Part shown: positions 23,197 through 33,096 of the stretch, in pieces
Position numbering within the stretch: the first letter of the stretch is position 1
Layout of the letters: each line of letters begins with the position of its first letter
Source of the DNA: Adineta ricciae
Taxonomy: Eukaryota; Rotifera; Eurotatoria; Adinetida; Adinetidae
Reading direction: 5' to 3'
Assembly: GCA_905250025.1 (NCBI GenBank)
Contig: CAJNOJ010000098.1
Location: forward strand, 155,107 to 219,106
DNA length: 64,000 nt
Position numbers and translations under genes: made by a program
Notes under the pieces: model-generated
What the model was told of the DNA's origin: nothing
The model's database searches: none
What the model saw: the letters and a program-made list of their open reading frames with translations, nothing else

Positions 23197-23983
23197 ATGA
23201 GTTACGCGACAACTAACGAAAAAGCTCCAATAACGCCCATGCAGTCGTCGCAACCGATGGGATTCCATGATAATCGAGAAATTCGACGAACTCGAACAAT
23301 TCTTATTGTTGTTTTAACAATTGAATTGGTAAAAATGTTTCTCGCGAGATTTTTCAATTCATATCATCGAATCTTGTTTTTTTTCTTTCAGTTGTTGGCA
23401 ATCATCTATCTGATTCAGCAAAGTGTTTACCTTACACGATACAATAATCTCCCATATGATATGCGTAATCATACATCAGGCACTACTTACACTGCCGGAG
23501 TCGTCGGCGGTACGATTTTCGCTCTTTGAAAAGATGATTTTCTACACAAACTTTTTTCCTAGGTGTTATTTCAATAGTTTATGTGATTTTGTTTCTGGTT
23601 TTCGTCACGCTTCACCTCCGCATCCCAATTCTCATTGTATGTTTGATTTGTTACAGTTATTCCTTATCGTTTAGCGTCTGCTTAGGTCACGTGGTTGGGT
23701 GTGATTCAACTGATCTTCATTGGTGCTGTTTTGGTCATTACAATATTGGCTATTCTTGCCTCGACTATCGCTACGACTTATATTGTCGGCGGATTTATTG
23801 CTAGTATCATCATAATCGTCTTGGTTGGAATTTCATCGATTCTTGTGGTAAGTTTCCTATTTGAATGGGAGTTTCTCAGTGACCGGAGGTCATTTTGTGT
23901 TTGTTATATAGATTTTATCGGTTTTTTTTGGATTTAAATTGTCAAAATTACTCAAAGCACAGGAAAATTATCAAATGGTTTGA
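23197..23983 (+). CDS. Four-pass membrane protein 2 (unknown family)
   Basis: Five exons: 23197-23328, 23392-23509, 23563-23636, 23686-23847 and 23912-23983, encoding 185 residues. The polar N-terminus (MSYATTNEKAPITPMQ) ends in a basic stop (REIRRTRT) before span 1 (ILIVVLTIELLLAIIYLI). Further spans are GVISIVYVILFLVFVTL, LGVIQLIFIGAVLVITILAI and FIASIIIIVLVGISSIL. A short loop after span 1 contains one sequon (NHTS). The C-terminal tail is short and cytosolic (KLSKLLKAQENYQMV). Topology and exon plan parallel the gene at 21394. A MARVEL-like or tetraspan role in membrane apposition is a guess only. Confidence 0.65.
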
Positions 23984-24851
23984 AGAGCTTTTTCCCAACC
24001 GGAATTCAGCGTACAACTTCATTTGACTAATCATTTTCTCTTCGCATTCGACTAACCTTTAACTCAGTAATTCAACATACGACATTAACATTGACTAACT
24101 ACTCAATATATTCAAACATACAATTGATTTCTTGCTTCATAAAATGAATGAGACTTTATTCAAAAGCGAAGTGTGTAAAACGTGGAAGAATATTTCTTTG
24201 CCGGTACTCATTCTGTTAGTACACTAGTGTAGCTAGAAAGTTCACACGTACATGGAATGTAAATCTCATTATTGAAGGCTGGAGGCTCGTTACTTTTATT
24301 GACCCGCTCGGATATGAATAGCTGCTGTGATTGAACAAACAATGCGAAGAAAGATGTGGGAAATTTCATTTACAAAATAAAACCTGATGAGAAAATAAAT
24401 GGTTTTTTTTGTCGTACGCAGAGACACAACACAATCACGTGGTGTGAATAGAGTTGATAATAAAATGAGAAATACACATTCAATTGTCTCCGAGTCATCA
24501 AACGAGTACTTGGCAGGTAGCCCTTTTGGTATTTCAATGCGAATGGAAGTTTTTTTAATAAATTTTTTCCTTTCCTGGTAGAATTACACGACATCTATGT
24601 TAACAAATTGAGTGGTACATGCAAACGAGGAAGTGCATGTAAATTAATGAAATATTACTAATATTCCACTTGAGAACTTTGATGTATTCATTTAACCGGG
24701 AAAAAAGTGTATTTATACAGGAATAGTGAAATCAGAACGTTGAGTAAGGTGAGTTATTGAATTTGATAGACGATCGTTGACCTTCTGATTAGAAAGAGCA
24801 AGTTGCTTTACTTACATTGAACAAAATTAATCGCTACACGATTCAACTAGA
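23984..24851. other. Intergenic, no gene seen
   Basis: A stretch of 868 bases without a supported ORF. A TATTTATAC element near 24709 lies about 140 bases upstream of the next ATG. Confidence 0.45.
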
Positions 24852-25610
24852 ATGGCAGGCGAGAATGAGACACTAGAGCGTATAGTCCATGCCGCAACAA
24901 ACAAATTTAATCAATATGCTGCCAGTCAAACACACTTTATCCCTCCCCAAGCACATATTTCAATCGATATCGAATCGAATGGACTGGCCAAAGTATATAT
25001 AGACGTCGAACACAACGGAAATCAATACCATTTCCGATCCGTACAAGAAAAAGATATTGACGATGTTCATACATATTTGAACAGTCAACCTGCTGTCCGA
25101 GCAAAGTATAGTAATGGTCAAATATGTTCCCTAACACAAACTACGTTCAGAATGCGTACGCTGACCGATCGGTTCGAAAATCGCAATTCATCTTTATATC
25201 TTTATAGCGGATTTATCGTAACGGACGCTGAAACAGACATGTTCATAGGTATGGCTTCTATAGGCAAAGGTACCGAGCCAGGTACGACAGAAATGTCACG
25301 TTTAAATCGAACAGAATGTTGGAATCATTCGTCAAATAATACTACAGCAGGTGTGAATACAATCGGTCGAAAAATCTATTCGGGTATTGGAACAATTGAA
25401 GCATGTGTATTGATACAATATGCCACTCGATTGAAACAAGAAGATTATATGGTAGATGGTCATTCACTGCAAGCAATTGTGTCGACAGCAAGGATCGATA
25501 ACGAAGGTTCTTGGAAGTCTGCTTGCAAAGCTGGAATGGCATTGGATAAGGTCGAAGTCGTTGAACGTTATGGAACGAGTTTACGTTATTTATTAAGAAA
25601 AAATATTTAA
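24852..25610 (+). CDS. GNAT-like acetyltransferase (putative)
   Basis: An intronless protein of 252 residues. From about residue 60 it shows a GNAT-like plan: FRSVQEKDIDDVHTYL (strand 1 and helix 1), a helix with the RMRTLTDRF segment, strand LYLYSGFIVTDAETDMFIGMASIG, a GIGTIEACVLIQYATRL motif-A-like helix, and a final segment in which Asn leads into SWKSACKAGM. That last element resembles the N-xxS-xx-xxxKxGF block of RimJ/RimL-type acetyltransferases that modify protein N-termini or small molecules. The first 55 residues are not recognised. Bacterial-type relatives and the lack of introns suggest possible horizontal acquisition. Substrate unknown. Confidence 0.6.
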   Translation: MAGENETLERIVHAATNKFNQYAASQTHFIPPQAHISIDIESNGLAKVYIDVEHNGNQYHFRSVQEKDIDDVHTYLNSQPAVRAKYSNGQICSLTQTTFRMRTLTDRFENRNSSLYLYSGFIVTDAETDMFIGMASIGKGTEPGTTEMSRLNRTECWNHSSNNTTAGVNTIGRKIYSGIGTIEACVLIQYATRLKQEDYMVDGHSLQAIVSTARIDNEGSWKSACKAGMALDKVEVVERYGTSLRYLLRKNI

Positions 25611-25909
25611 CTTTTGTCACGACTAGTTGATCGTGACTGTTCTCAAATATTATAATGATGAGATCTATTCAGTTCGGACATAAACAAGAACATGGTGCAA
25701 AGGCGTTTAGAGACTTAGAAAGAAAAGATTGTAATTTGATTTCATTTCTCAAATAAACGTGAGATTTTTTGATTGAATCTTTTCGCGTATCTTCCAAGTA
25801 CAATAGTCGGATTACTGATTATTTGACAAGTAAAGGCAGATGAGTTCGTACGTCAAATTAGCTATCTGATAGACTTTTATCTGATTTACGATTACGCATA
25901 AGGGCAAAA

Positions 25910-26899
25910 ATGCTACCCATAAAACCAAATCGTTCACATCGACTCAGAGTAGGAGAAATGGATACTCCGGATCTCTCGACTACTCTGCAATTCTGGCTCC
26001 TACTTACATTCGCTGTCCTATCATTGATTTGTTCAACTTTTACTATTTACTGTTTTTTATCCAATCGGAAAATGCGTCATGGTTTACACAATCACAGTAT
26101 TCTCTTTTTGATCATCACCAACGTTATTTTAATCTTTACCGATGTACTTTGGATGTTGATTAGTCTCTATCAAGTCGGACCTCCTCCGATACCAACCACG
26201 AGTTTCTGCTTAACCTGGTGGGTGATTGACGATAGTCTGTACAATATCCAAGCTTTCATTCTCGCATGGGCATCGATTGAACGTCATTTATTAATCTTTC
26301 ACAGTAGATACATCACGACACAAAAACAAAAATTTCTTTTGCATTATTTACCGCCGTTGATTATCATCATTTACCTATTTAGTTTCCATATACACGTTCT
26401 AGTCTTCCCGTCGTGTGAAAACTCATTTGATTTCACCGATCTTCAATGTGGCTCATCGCCTTGTTATGTCGCGGTCAATTTCATCACGATATGGGATACG
26501 ATTGTTAACAATGTCTTGCCGACATTGATTATTGTTACATTTAACGTCGCCTTACTCTACCGAATAATTCGTCAGAAGAAACGATTGAGACAACCGATTC
26601 AGTGGCGAAAACATCGACGAATGTCAATGCAGTTGATATCTGTCTCCGCTGTTTATGTATTTCTTCATTTACCAATGATTATCATTACATTCATACAGAT
26701 GGTTCAAGGCAAAGATCCATCAGTCGATTTTGGCGGTCAAATGTATGTATTTATCGCGACTTATAGTGTGACATTATCATTACCCGTTGTTGTTTGTGTC
26801 AATTTTTTGTCGTTAGACAAACATCGCCACGTACGGATATCACCGACGGCTACGGTTGTGCCTGTAAAGAAATGGACAGAGAAAAGAGTTGAGCGTTAG
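25910..26899 (+). CDS. Rhodopsin-like GPCR, single exon
   Basis: An intronless receptor of 329 residues. There are seven hydrophobic spans, starting with FWLLLTFAVLSLICSTFTIYCF. Loop 1 has NRKMRHGLHNHS, and span 3 ends with WASIERHLLIFH, where the DRY motif is ERH. Cysteines lie before span 3 (FCLTWW) and in extracellular loop 2 (CENSF, CGSSPC), which would allow the usual disulfide. Intracellular loop 3 is basic (RQKKRLRQPIQWRKHRRMS). It differs from the 47884/53659 receptors in both sequence and intron plan. A downstream ATG at about 25958 (MDTPDL) would give a shorter N-terminus. Ligand unknown. Confidence 0.85.
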   Translation: MLPIKPNRSHRLRVGEMDTPDLSTTLQFWLLLTFAVLSLICSTFTIYCFLSNRKMRHGLHNHSILFLIITNVILIFTDVLWMLISLYQVGPPPIPTTSFCLTWWVIDDSLYNIQAFILAWASIERHLLIFHSRYITTQKQKFLLHYLPPLIIIIYLFSFHIHVLVFPSCENSFDFTDLQCGSSPCYVAVNFITIWDTIVNNVLPTLIIVTFNVALLYRIIRQKKRLRQPIQWRKHRRMSMQLISVSAVYVFLHLPMIIITFIQMVQGKDPSVDFGGQMYVFIATYSVTLSLPVVVCVNFLSLDKHRHVRISPTATVVPVKKWTEKRVER

Positions 26900-27027
26900 T
26901 CAGATGAACAGTACGGAAGTGAGTTTTATTGACGACAAATTGCACGGAATGAATCAAAATCTATGAGAAGTAGTTCAACATTGTGTGCGATTAAATAAAA
27001 AAAATTTTTGAAGACCGAAAATAGTTC

Positions 27028-27890
27028 TTATTGACCTTTCAACTCATTTGGAATGATACAACGAGGGATTTCAACCATCTTATGTAAATTTGCCGTATGT
27101 CGTTGATTGTAAATCTCCAGAACTTTCTTTTCTCTCTCAGTCAATGCTGTCGCGTCTTGTTTTGCTCTATCGGAATCAATATAATTCATCGCCCATTCTA
27201 ATTCATCATAGCTTGCTCCAATTTGATCTTCATCAGTTCGCGTATCTCCGAACAAACCATCAGTAGGTGGTGCTGTAATGATTTCATTCGAAACACCCAG
27301 CGCAGCAGCAACAGCACGTACTTCCGACTTCAATAAATCAGCTATTGGACTGATATCAACTCCTCCATCGCCATATTTCGTAAAAAATCCAACACCAAAG
27401 TCTTCCACTTTGTTCCCTGTACCACCAACGAGATAGTTGTTGATCGACGCGAAGTAATACAAGTTAACCTAGACATAAAACAACGTTTTTTTTTGTATTA
27501 TGAGAAGAAGATCTTTACCATTCGTAATCGAGATCTCATATTGGCAAATGCGATGTCGGTAGCAGAATTTGTTTCGTTCAATTCATTGTTTTTGACCGTT
27601 GCTTGGAATGTTTCGAAGACCTCAGTTAAATTGACCTCACCCGCGCGTACATTCGGAAATGTTGACTTCAACCAATTAATATGCGCATGACTTCGACGTA
27701 TTTCATTCGCTGACTGTCGAATAGGCATTTCCATAACTAAGACAGGCAAACCAGTGCGAGCACATAGTGTTGATACAACAGCCGAATCGATTCCACCGGA
27801 AACACCGACAACAAAGCCTTTTGTATGACTAATTTGATGATAATCTTTGAGCCATTGGGTGATATAATCAGCGACTTTTTCTGCTTGCAT
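27028..27890 (-). CDS. nadE: NH3-dependent NAD+ synthetase, bacterial short type
   Basis: Two minus-strand exons (27519-27890 and 27028-27468) with a 50-base intron encode 270 residues. The N-type ATP pyrophosphatase P-loop SGGIDS is at residues 31-36. The NadE signature blocks GTGNKVEDFGVGFFTKYGDG, SPIADLLKSEV and PTDGLFGD.RTDEDQIG follow. The enzyme converts deamido-NAD, ATP and ammonia to NAD. Animal NADSYN1 is about 700 residues with an N-terminal glutaminase domain. That domain is absent here, so this is the stand-alone bacterial form. By eye the blocks look like those of Bacteroidetes-type enzymes. The spliceosomal intron shows it is integrated in a eukaryotic genome and not contamination. 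The start gives MQAEKVADYI, the normal N-terminus. Confidence 0.93.
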
Positions 27891-28558
27891 TTTGAGGTGG
27901 AGAAGTCAAGTGTACCTGCTGTTGTAGAATTTGATAGAAAACGAAAGAATGGCTTTTTTTTATTTTGCTCAGCGTATAGAAAAGTACACTCGAACGATAA
28001 TTGTTTTTGTGGATTTTTTCCCGTTATTCAACGGAGAACCTTGAAAGAAAGAATTCATCGAACTGACGTTAAGCAGACGAATAAAAATTTTCTTTTTCTT
28101 TACTTCCTAGAAATACAAATAAAAATAATTACGAGTAAAAGAAAAGAAAAAGAGCGTATATTGACATAACTATCGTAGAAGAAAGAAGGAAAGCTTGAAC
28201 AGAGGCGAACGATTGATAAACTGATTGATCGAAACTGCTGTTGATCGTTTTCATCAGTGTTGAAATTCATGCTCAGACATATTGTTCTATTTACAATACA
28301 ATTTCCTCAGATCATCATCAAAAAAACATATACAGGATAGATTCATGCTTCAATGTCATTTGAACTTCGACAAAGTTTTTCGTTCCGTAAAAGAAACGAA
28401 CCTTTTTTTTTAAATATAAGTGTCTCTACTTGAAAAGAACGACATTGACAAATTTGTTACGTTCTGTTTCAATCTTCATCTTTGTCCTCCTCTGCCCCCA
28501 ATAATAATGAAGAAGAAAAAAACTGAAACCATTCTTATGCAATACACGACATTGAATT
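27891..28558. other. Divergent promoter region, nadE and ankyrin gene
   Basis: About 670 bases between divergently transcribed genes. It contains poly-T and poly-A runs and no supported ORF. Confidence 0.45.
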
Positions 28559-29473
28559 ATGTCGACTGCATTCGATTCACAACTCAAATCAATTCTTCAA
28601 CCACTATCAGCAACAACTGATGGACACGGAGATCCTGTTCTTGCCGCAGTGCAAGCCAACGATCCGCACACATTGCAAATTCTCATTCGTGCTGGTTATT
28701 CGATCAGTTCAATCGATCCATTAAATGGACGATCACTTCTCCATACGGCGACTTACCTCGGCCATACCGAAGTAGTACGACGTTTGTTAAAAGAAGGAGT
28801 TAATACTTCACTCTACGATCGAGATGGTAAAACGTGCCTACATGTTTCTGCTGCCTATGGTTACAGTCAAATCTTAACTCTTCTTCTCGAGTATGAAACT
28901 CATGTCGATCATTTCGACTATGATAACAATACTCCATTACATATGTCTTGTAAATTCGGTCATAATGAATGTTGCCGACTGTTAATCTATGCTGGTGCGA
29001 ATTTAAATCCAGTCAATCGTGATGGTGATACACCATTGCATTCTGCTATTCGTTATAAACATGCAGGCTGTACAGCAATATTGATTCATGCTGATGCATC
29101 GTTGAATATTCGAAATGGTCGACATGAATTGCCCATTGAATTAGCTCGACGTTTAGGTCATCATAAAATTTATCATTTGATTTCGCAAAATCTCTCCTCT
29201 CAAACCTTATCAAATTCATCCGAACAGTTTTCCAGTCCGAATGCATCTATTACATTGAATGAATTTGAAAAACAATGGCGACAATTTCATTTACTGATCC
29301 AAACACGAATGTTGGCAAATCAACATCAGTTGGAAGAACAGATCGATTCGTTGAAAGAAGCTCTAGAGAAAAATCAACTCAAACAAGCGGTGATTCATCG
29401 CAAACTTCAGTTCTTAACTAAATTATGTCTGCAGCAAAATAACGAAACAAATCAATACCACACTCTTCTTTAA
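28559..29473 (+). CDS. Ankyrin-repeat protein with C-terminal coiled coil
   Basis: A single-exon protein of 304 residues. Residues 25-215 hold about six ankyrin repeats, with the hallmarks GRSLLHTATYLGHTEVVRRL, GKTCLHVSAAYGYSQIL, NTPLHMSCKFGHNECCRLL and GDTPLHSAIRYKHAGCTAIL. After a Ser/Gln-rich linker, residues 240-295 are helical with heptad-like spacing (HQLEEQIDSLKEALEKNQL), probably a coiled coil for self-association. There is no signal peptide or membrane span, so it is a cytosolic scaffold. The exact partner is not predictable. The ATG at 28559 is the first in frame. An AATAAA at about 29508 lies just after the stop. Confidence 0.88.
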   Translation: MSTAFDSQLKSILQPLSATTDGHGDPVLAAVQANDPHTLQILIRAGYSISSIDPLNGRSLLHTATYLGHTEVVRRLLKEGVNTSLYDRDGKTCLHVSAAYGYSQILTLLLEYETHVDHFDYDNNTPLHMSCKFGHNECCRLLIYAGANLNPVNRDGDTPLHSAIRYKHAGCTAILIHADASLNIRNGRHELPIELARRLGHHKIYHLISQNLSSQTLSNSSEQFSSPNASITLNEFEKQWRQFHLLIQTRMLANQHQLEEQIDSLKEALEKNQLKQAVIHRKLQFLTKLCLQQNNETNQYHTLL

Positions 29474-29584
29474 AAAATAACCTTGAATGAAAATGTATTT
29501 TTTTTAAATAAATCACAAGAATATATCACACAAATGTTAAAAGAAACTGTTAAGTAGTAGGCAAAGTTTATCAACGAGGCTATG

Positions 29585-29593
29585 TATATATAT
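29585..29593 (+). promoter_or_regulatory. TATA-like box upstream of the P1 peptidase
   Basis: TATATATAT ends about 32 bases before the in-frame ATG at 29625. A start site near 29612-29616 would include that ATG in the mRNA, supporting the longer N-terminus. Confidence 0.4.
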
Positions 29594-29624
29594 TTGCAGA
29601 TAACGATGGCCATAAAGCGCAAAC

Positions 29625-30797
29625 ATGATAACCAAAATTGTAAATCTGTTCTTCTTCTTTTCATTCTTTTGTGTTGATGAGACTATGTCGAGTGCTTCGG
29701 ATAAATCTAAGCCTCGTGCTCGTGATCTAGGCATTCCGTTTAATGGCGTTCCGGGTAAATCGAACTCGATCGTTGATGTTCAAGGAGTCGAGGTCGGATT
29801 TAGTACGATTATCGAAGGCGATTCCGTACGAACAGGTGTCACAGCAATCTTTCCGCGTGCACCGGAAAGAGTTTTAAACAACGAACTCTGTTTTGCCAAC
29901 TGGTTTAGTTTGAATGGTAATGGTGAAATGACAGGAATTCATTGGCTGACTGAATCCGGTTTTCTAACAACACCGATTTTGATTACGAATACACATGCTG
30001 TTGGAATTTGCCATCAATCATTAATGAAATGGTTCGTTAAGAAGAATGTCATCCCTCAGACAGGCAATATCGTCGATTCAAGTTTACCGGTGGTTGCTGA
30101 AACATGGGATGGATTCTTGAATGATATCCATGGATTTCATGTAACGGAAGAACATGTTTTCGAAGCACTAGAGAATGCGAAAGGATCGGGAACAACAGTT
30201 CTAGAAGGCAATGTAGGTGGTGGCACTGGAATGATAACATTCGGGTTTAAAGCAGGAACAGGAACAAGTTCAAGAATCGTTCCAGAATTGAATTATACAG
30301 TCGGAGTGTTGGTACAGTCGAATTTTGGACGTAAAAAACAATTAATTATTGCCGGTATTCCTGTTGGCGAAGAAATCTTAGAAATGGAAAGGGTGAACGC
30401 GAAAGTTCCTGACAAAGATGTCGGTTCGATTATTGTTATTATTGCAACTGATGCTCCTTTGTTACCACATCAACTCAAACGTTTAGCCGTTCGTGCTTCA
30501 CTTGGAATAGCAAGACTTGGAGGCATTGCTGGAGATTCGTCTGGGGAAATATTCTTAGCATTCTCGACAGCTGAATTCTCCAATCAAACAACAACGACAA
30601 AACAAGCAGAATTCATGATCAATGACGCTATGAATCCGTTATTTGAAGCAACAATTCAATGTGTTGAAGAAGCAATTCTGAATTCGATGGTAGCAGCAGA
30701 AACAATGATTGGATATAAAGGATTGAAAGTCGATGCATTATCGCATGAAACTATAAAACAAATATTAAAAAAATATAACAGACTCAACGATAAATAG
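29625..30797 (+). CDS. P1-family (DmpA/BapA-type) aminopeptidase
   Basis: A single exon of 390 residues from the ATG at 29625, or 370 from the ATG at 29685. The body has the DmpA/S58 family blocks RARDLGIPFNG, NSIVDVQGVEVG, VRTGVTAIFPR, EGNVGGGTGM, GFKAGTGTSSR and VGVLVQSNFGR. The nucleophile region is GDSSGEIFLAFSTA. In this family the enzyme cleaves itself before a serine here, making alpha and beta chains with an N-terminal Ser nucleophile, and then removes N-terminal residues from peptides or beta-peptides. The longer start adds a hydrophobic stretch (NLFFFFSFFCV) that could be a signal peptide; the TATA-like box at 29585 favours it. The family is mainly bacterial and fungal, so this is a horizontal-transfer candidate. 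Confidence 0.88.
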   Translation: MITKIVNLFFFFSFFCVDETMSSASDKSKPRARDLGIPFNGVPGKSNSIVDVQGVEVGFSTIIEGDSVRTGVTAIFPRAPERVLNNELCFANWFSLNGNGEMTGIHWLTESGFLTTPILITNTHAVGICHQSLMKWFVKKNVIPQTGNIVDSSLPVVAETWDGFLNDIHGFHVTEEHVFEALENAKGSGTTVLEGNVGGGTGMITFGFKAGTGTSSRIVPELNYTVGVLVQSNFGRKKQLIIAGIPVGEEILEMERVNAKVPDKDVGSIIVIIATDAPLLPHQLKRLAVRASLGIARLGGIAGDSSGEIFLAFSTAEFSNQTTTTKQAEFMINDAMNPLFEATIQCVEEAILNSMVAAETMIGYKGLKVDALSHETIKQILKKYNRLNDK

Positions 30798-31636
30798 GGC
30801 AAAGTTGAAGATAGTCTGTTTTTAATAATTAGTTTGCCAATAAAATTCTTACGAAAAGATTCTTCGTATCATCATGATTCAAACATATCTGTGTTATTTT
30901 TATCTAAAGGGAAATTATTGAAATCTCCCACAAATGATTTATAGACACATATTTATAGATATGATTCATTCCGAAACTATCTACCTGTTACGTACACAGC
31001 GTTTTACAAGTTTCATAATCAGATGGGAAAGTTTTCTTTCTCATACATTATTCATATCTGTTCGAGAACAACTATCAGAAAAATAGATGTGAAATTGGAT
31101 ACTAATTTAAATGTTAAAATAGAAAGAAAGTGAAAGTCTACGAACAAATTTGTCGACTTTTTTCGGAGTTTTCTAAAAATGTAAAATCCAATTTCTTCTT
31201 CATGTTTTGTTCTGATAATATATGATATGGTACTCCAATTAGTGTAGTTCTCGTTTTATGCTCGTACTCTCCTCTGTAAAAATATTTTGTTCTTTTTTTC
31301 TATTCCGCTTTTGTCACGATTCTTCCTCGTGTCACTCCAATACTCATATGCGCTTGTCTGTTTTGGTATGCTACTAGCAAAATACTGTTTTCTTTCGTTC
31401 TGTCTCTTCTGCGTCATTCTTCATCGCCCCCCTCTCTATTTTCCTCGTGTTCTTCTCTCCGACTATGTTTTTCAAGAGAAAAACAACACACGTACACACT
31501 CTCCTGTATTCATTTATAATAGACGATATTTCCTAATACACAACTGCATCGAAATCTCCCAGTCCTATCATCTACTTTTCCCTCTATATCATCGACTGTT
31601 TTCTTTTCAGATTAGCCAGTTGAATCTCTACATCTA
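30798..31636. other. Intergenic and 5' region of gene A
   Basis: The first part is the P1 peptidase 3' UTR (AATAAA near 30840). From 31290 on, the sequence belongs to the tract duplicated at 43407. It includes a pyrimidine-rich 5' region with a TTTTCAG at 31603-31609 that looks like a 5' UTR intron acceptor. An open frame of 117 codons (31287-31637) runs to the ATG of gene A, but it is Phe/Leu-rich pyrimidine tract and probably not translated. Confidence 0.45.
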
Positions 31637-32316
31637 ATGAATAATCAGAACCTAAGAAAAGTTCTGTTGAAAGTCGGCGATCGTCTTAGTGATCAATCTC
31701 GCAAACGACTTCATTTTCTTCTTGGTGATAATGTTACTCGACCTATTCAAGATGACACGACAATCCACGGTACTGTTGATCTCTGGCAATCGTTATTTGA
31801 TCAAGACAAAATCAACGAAAGTGATGTAACATTGTTGATCGATGCATTCAGAGATATTGGCTGTATGGATGCAGCTAAAAATCTGCAAAGTATGATGAAC
31901 ATATTGATGATGACATTGATGTTAGATGTTTTATTGTTGTGTTTAGAATATATGCAGTCAGTACGATCGACTGGAGTTGTGAATGAGTCGACAGAAGTTC
32001 AGACAATACAAACGACTTCAAAGTTTGATACGTTGATCGATGATCAAGAAGACGTCGACAAAGTAACTGTAAATACACGTAAGTCAAGAGAGGGAGAAAG
32101 AGCGAACAATATGAACGGAAACTGTTCGATGCGCTTATTTTCGAAGGTTTAAACTATCAGAGCATGATGGGAAACGACAATCACCTGGATAGCAAATACA
32201 TGGCACCGGGTGAATATGTGAAGAGAAAACTTTGCTTTGGAGAAAGTGTTGGATCATCAAAGGAGAAGAAATATCAATTATTATGTATTTCAATATCGAT
32301 AGTTTTATTAGCAATT
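31290..32316 (+). repeat. Near-identical tract, copy A (partner 43407-44433)
   Basis: A 1,027-base tract with a constant offset of 12,117 to the partner, so there is no net length change. By eye there are about 15-20 substitutions, around 98% identity, spread evenly over the 5' region, introns and exons. Identity stops abruptly at both ends: upstream of 31290 only weak similarity remains, and downstream of 32316 the genes diverge strongly. Confidence 0.9.
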
Positions 32317-32634
32317 ATCACTATTGAAAGTATTTGGATTTTTTGGTTGTATATAAAATATGATGATACACATACGCGGAATCATTTATTGCAAGATATA
32401 AATCGGATTGCGCAACTAAACAGATCTTTACTGGAAAAAGAAACAGAAATGACAAATTTAACTGCAAACGTCTCATCGTGTAAGAAAACATGCTTGAATT
32501 ATTATACTTGTTATATTAGATAACATGGCCTGATTTTAGGGTTAGAACACAATGGTTCGAAGTGCTGCTCTGGGATCAATAAGCTTTGTCACAATAGGTA
32601 TAAAGTGCACTATGGAGACTGTAAATGTGAGTAA
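31637..32634 (+). CDS. Death-effector-like domain membrane protein A
   Basis: Four exons (31637-31889, 31947-32078, 32147-32479, 32540-32634) encode 270 residues. Residues 3-84 fit a death-effector domain: LRKVLLKVGDRLSD, KRLHFLLGDNVTR, VDLWQSLFDQDKI, ESDVTLLIDAF and RDIGCMDAAKNL. The usual RxDL motif reads CMDA. An acidic/Thr-rich linker precedes a basic segment (KRKLCFG, SKEKKY) and one membrane span at about 173-198. Lysines before the span predict an N-in, C-out (type II) topology. After the span come a short helix with the sequon NRS and, in the last exon, a Cys-rich tail (KCCSGINKLC, then DCKCE). A role in innate or cell-death signalling is an inference from the DED only. Confidence 0.7.
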
Positions 32635-33096
32635 AGCTGACAAAGTGGTAATCAGTATGGTAAAGGAAACCTGTATTAGTGTCAAAATCACCCTCAAGTT
32701 GTGTTCTACTTTCAGACAGTGAGCGATGAAGAACATGAGATATTTGCTCAACGAAATCCAAAAATAATGAAAGATTGAAATGGAAATTTGCTTATATATA
32801 ATAGACAAAATGTGAAGGAGTTTTACAGCAAATTAATTTGTTTTTTTTTTGTATTATAGACTTCTTTAGTTTAATCAAATGAAAGCATGTCAGATTGAAC
32901 TTGTACGTTTTGTAAAAGAGAATGAAGTATAATCTTTCTGAAGTATAAAAGCTCCACATTTTCACTGAGACTTTTATGTTATGATCGTATGGAAAAATTG
33001 CTGCATAAGAAAAATCAGTAAAGTTTTTCCATACAGCAACGAATTAAATTACAAATGTTGCTTGGAAGAAAAGCGCGAGCTCATACAAAAATGAAG
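32635..33096. other. Convergent 3' region, no gene seen
   Basis: 3' UTRs of gene A and of the minus-strand B-box gene. A minus-strand ORF (32542-32808) overlaps the last exon of gene A and is a shadow. Confidence 0.45.

Noticed and set aside
31287..31637. Open frame of 117 codons upstream of gene A, also present upstream of gene B
   Set aside because: Phe/Leu/Ser-rich translation of pyrimidine-rich DNA without an ATG start. Its conservation is explained by the near-identical tract, and it contains a likely 5' UTR acceptor.
32542..32808. Minus-strand hydrophobic ORF opposite gene A's last exon
   Set aside because: Shadow of the plus-strand exon; no ATG context or partner.
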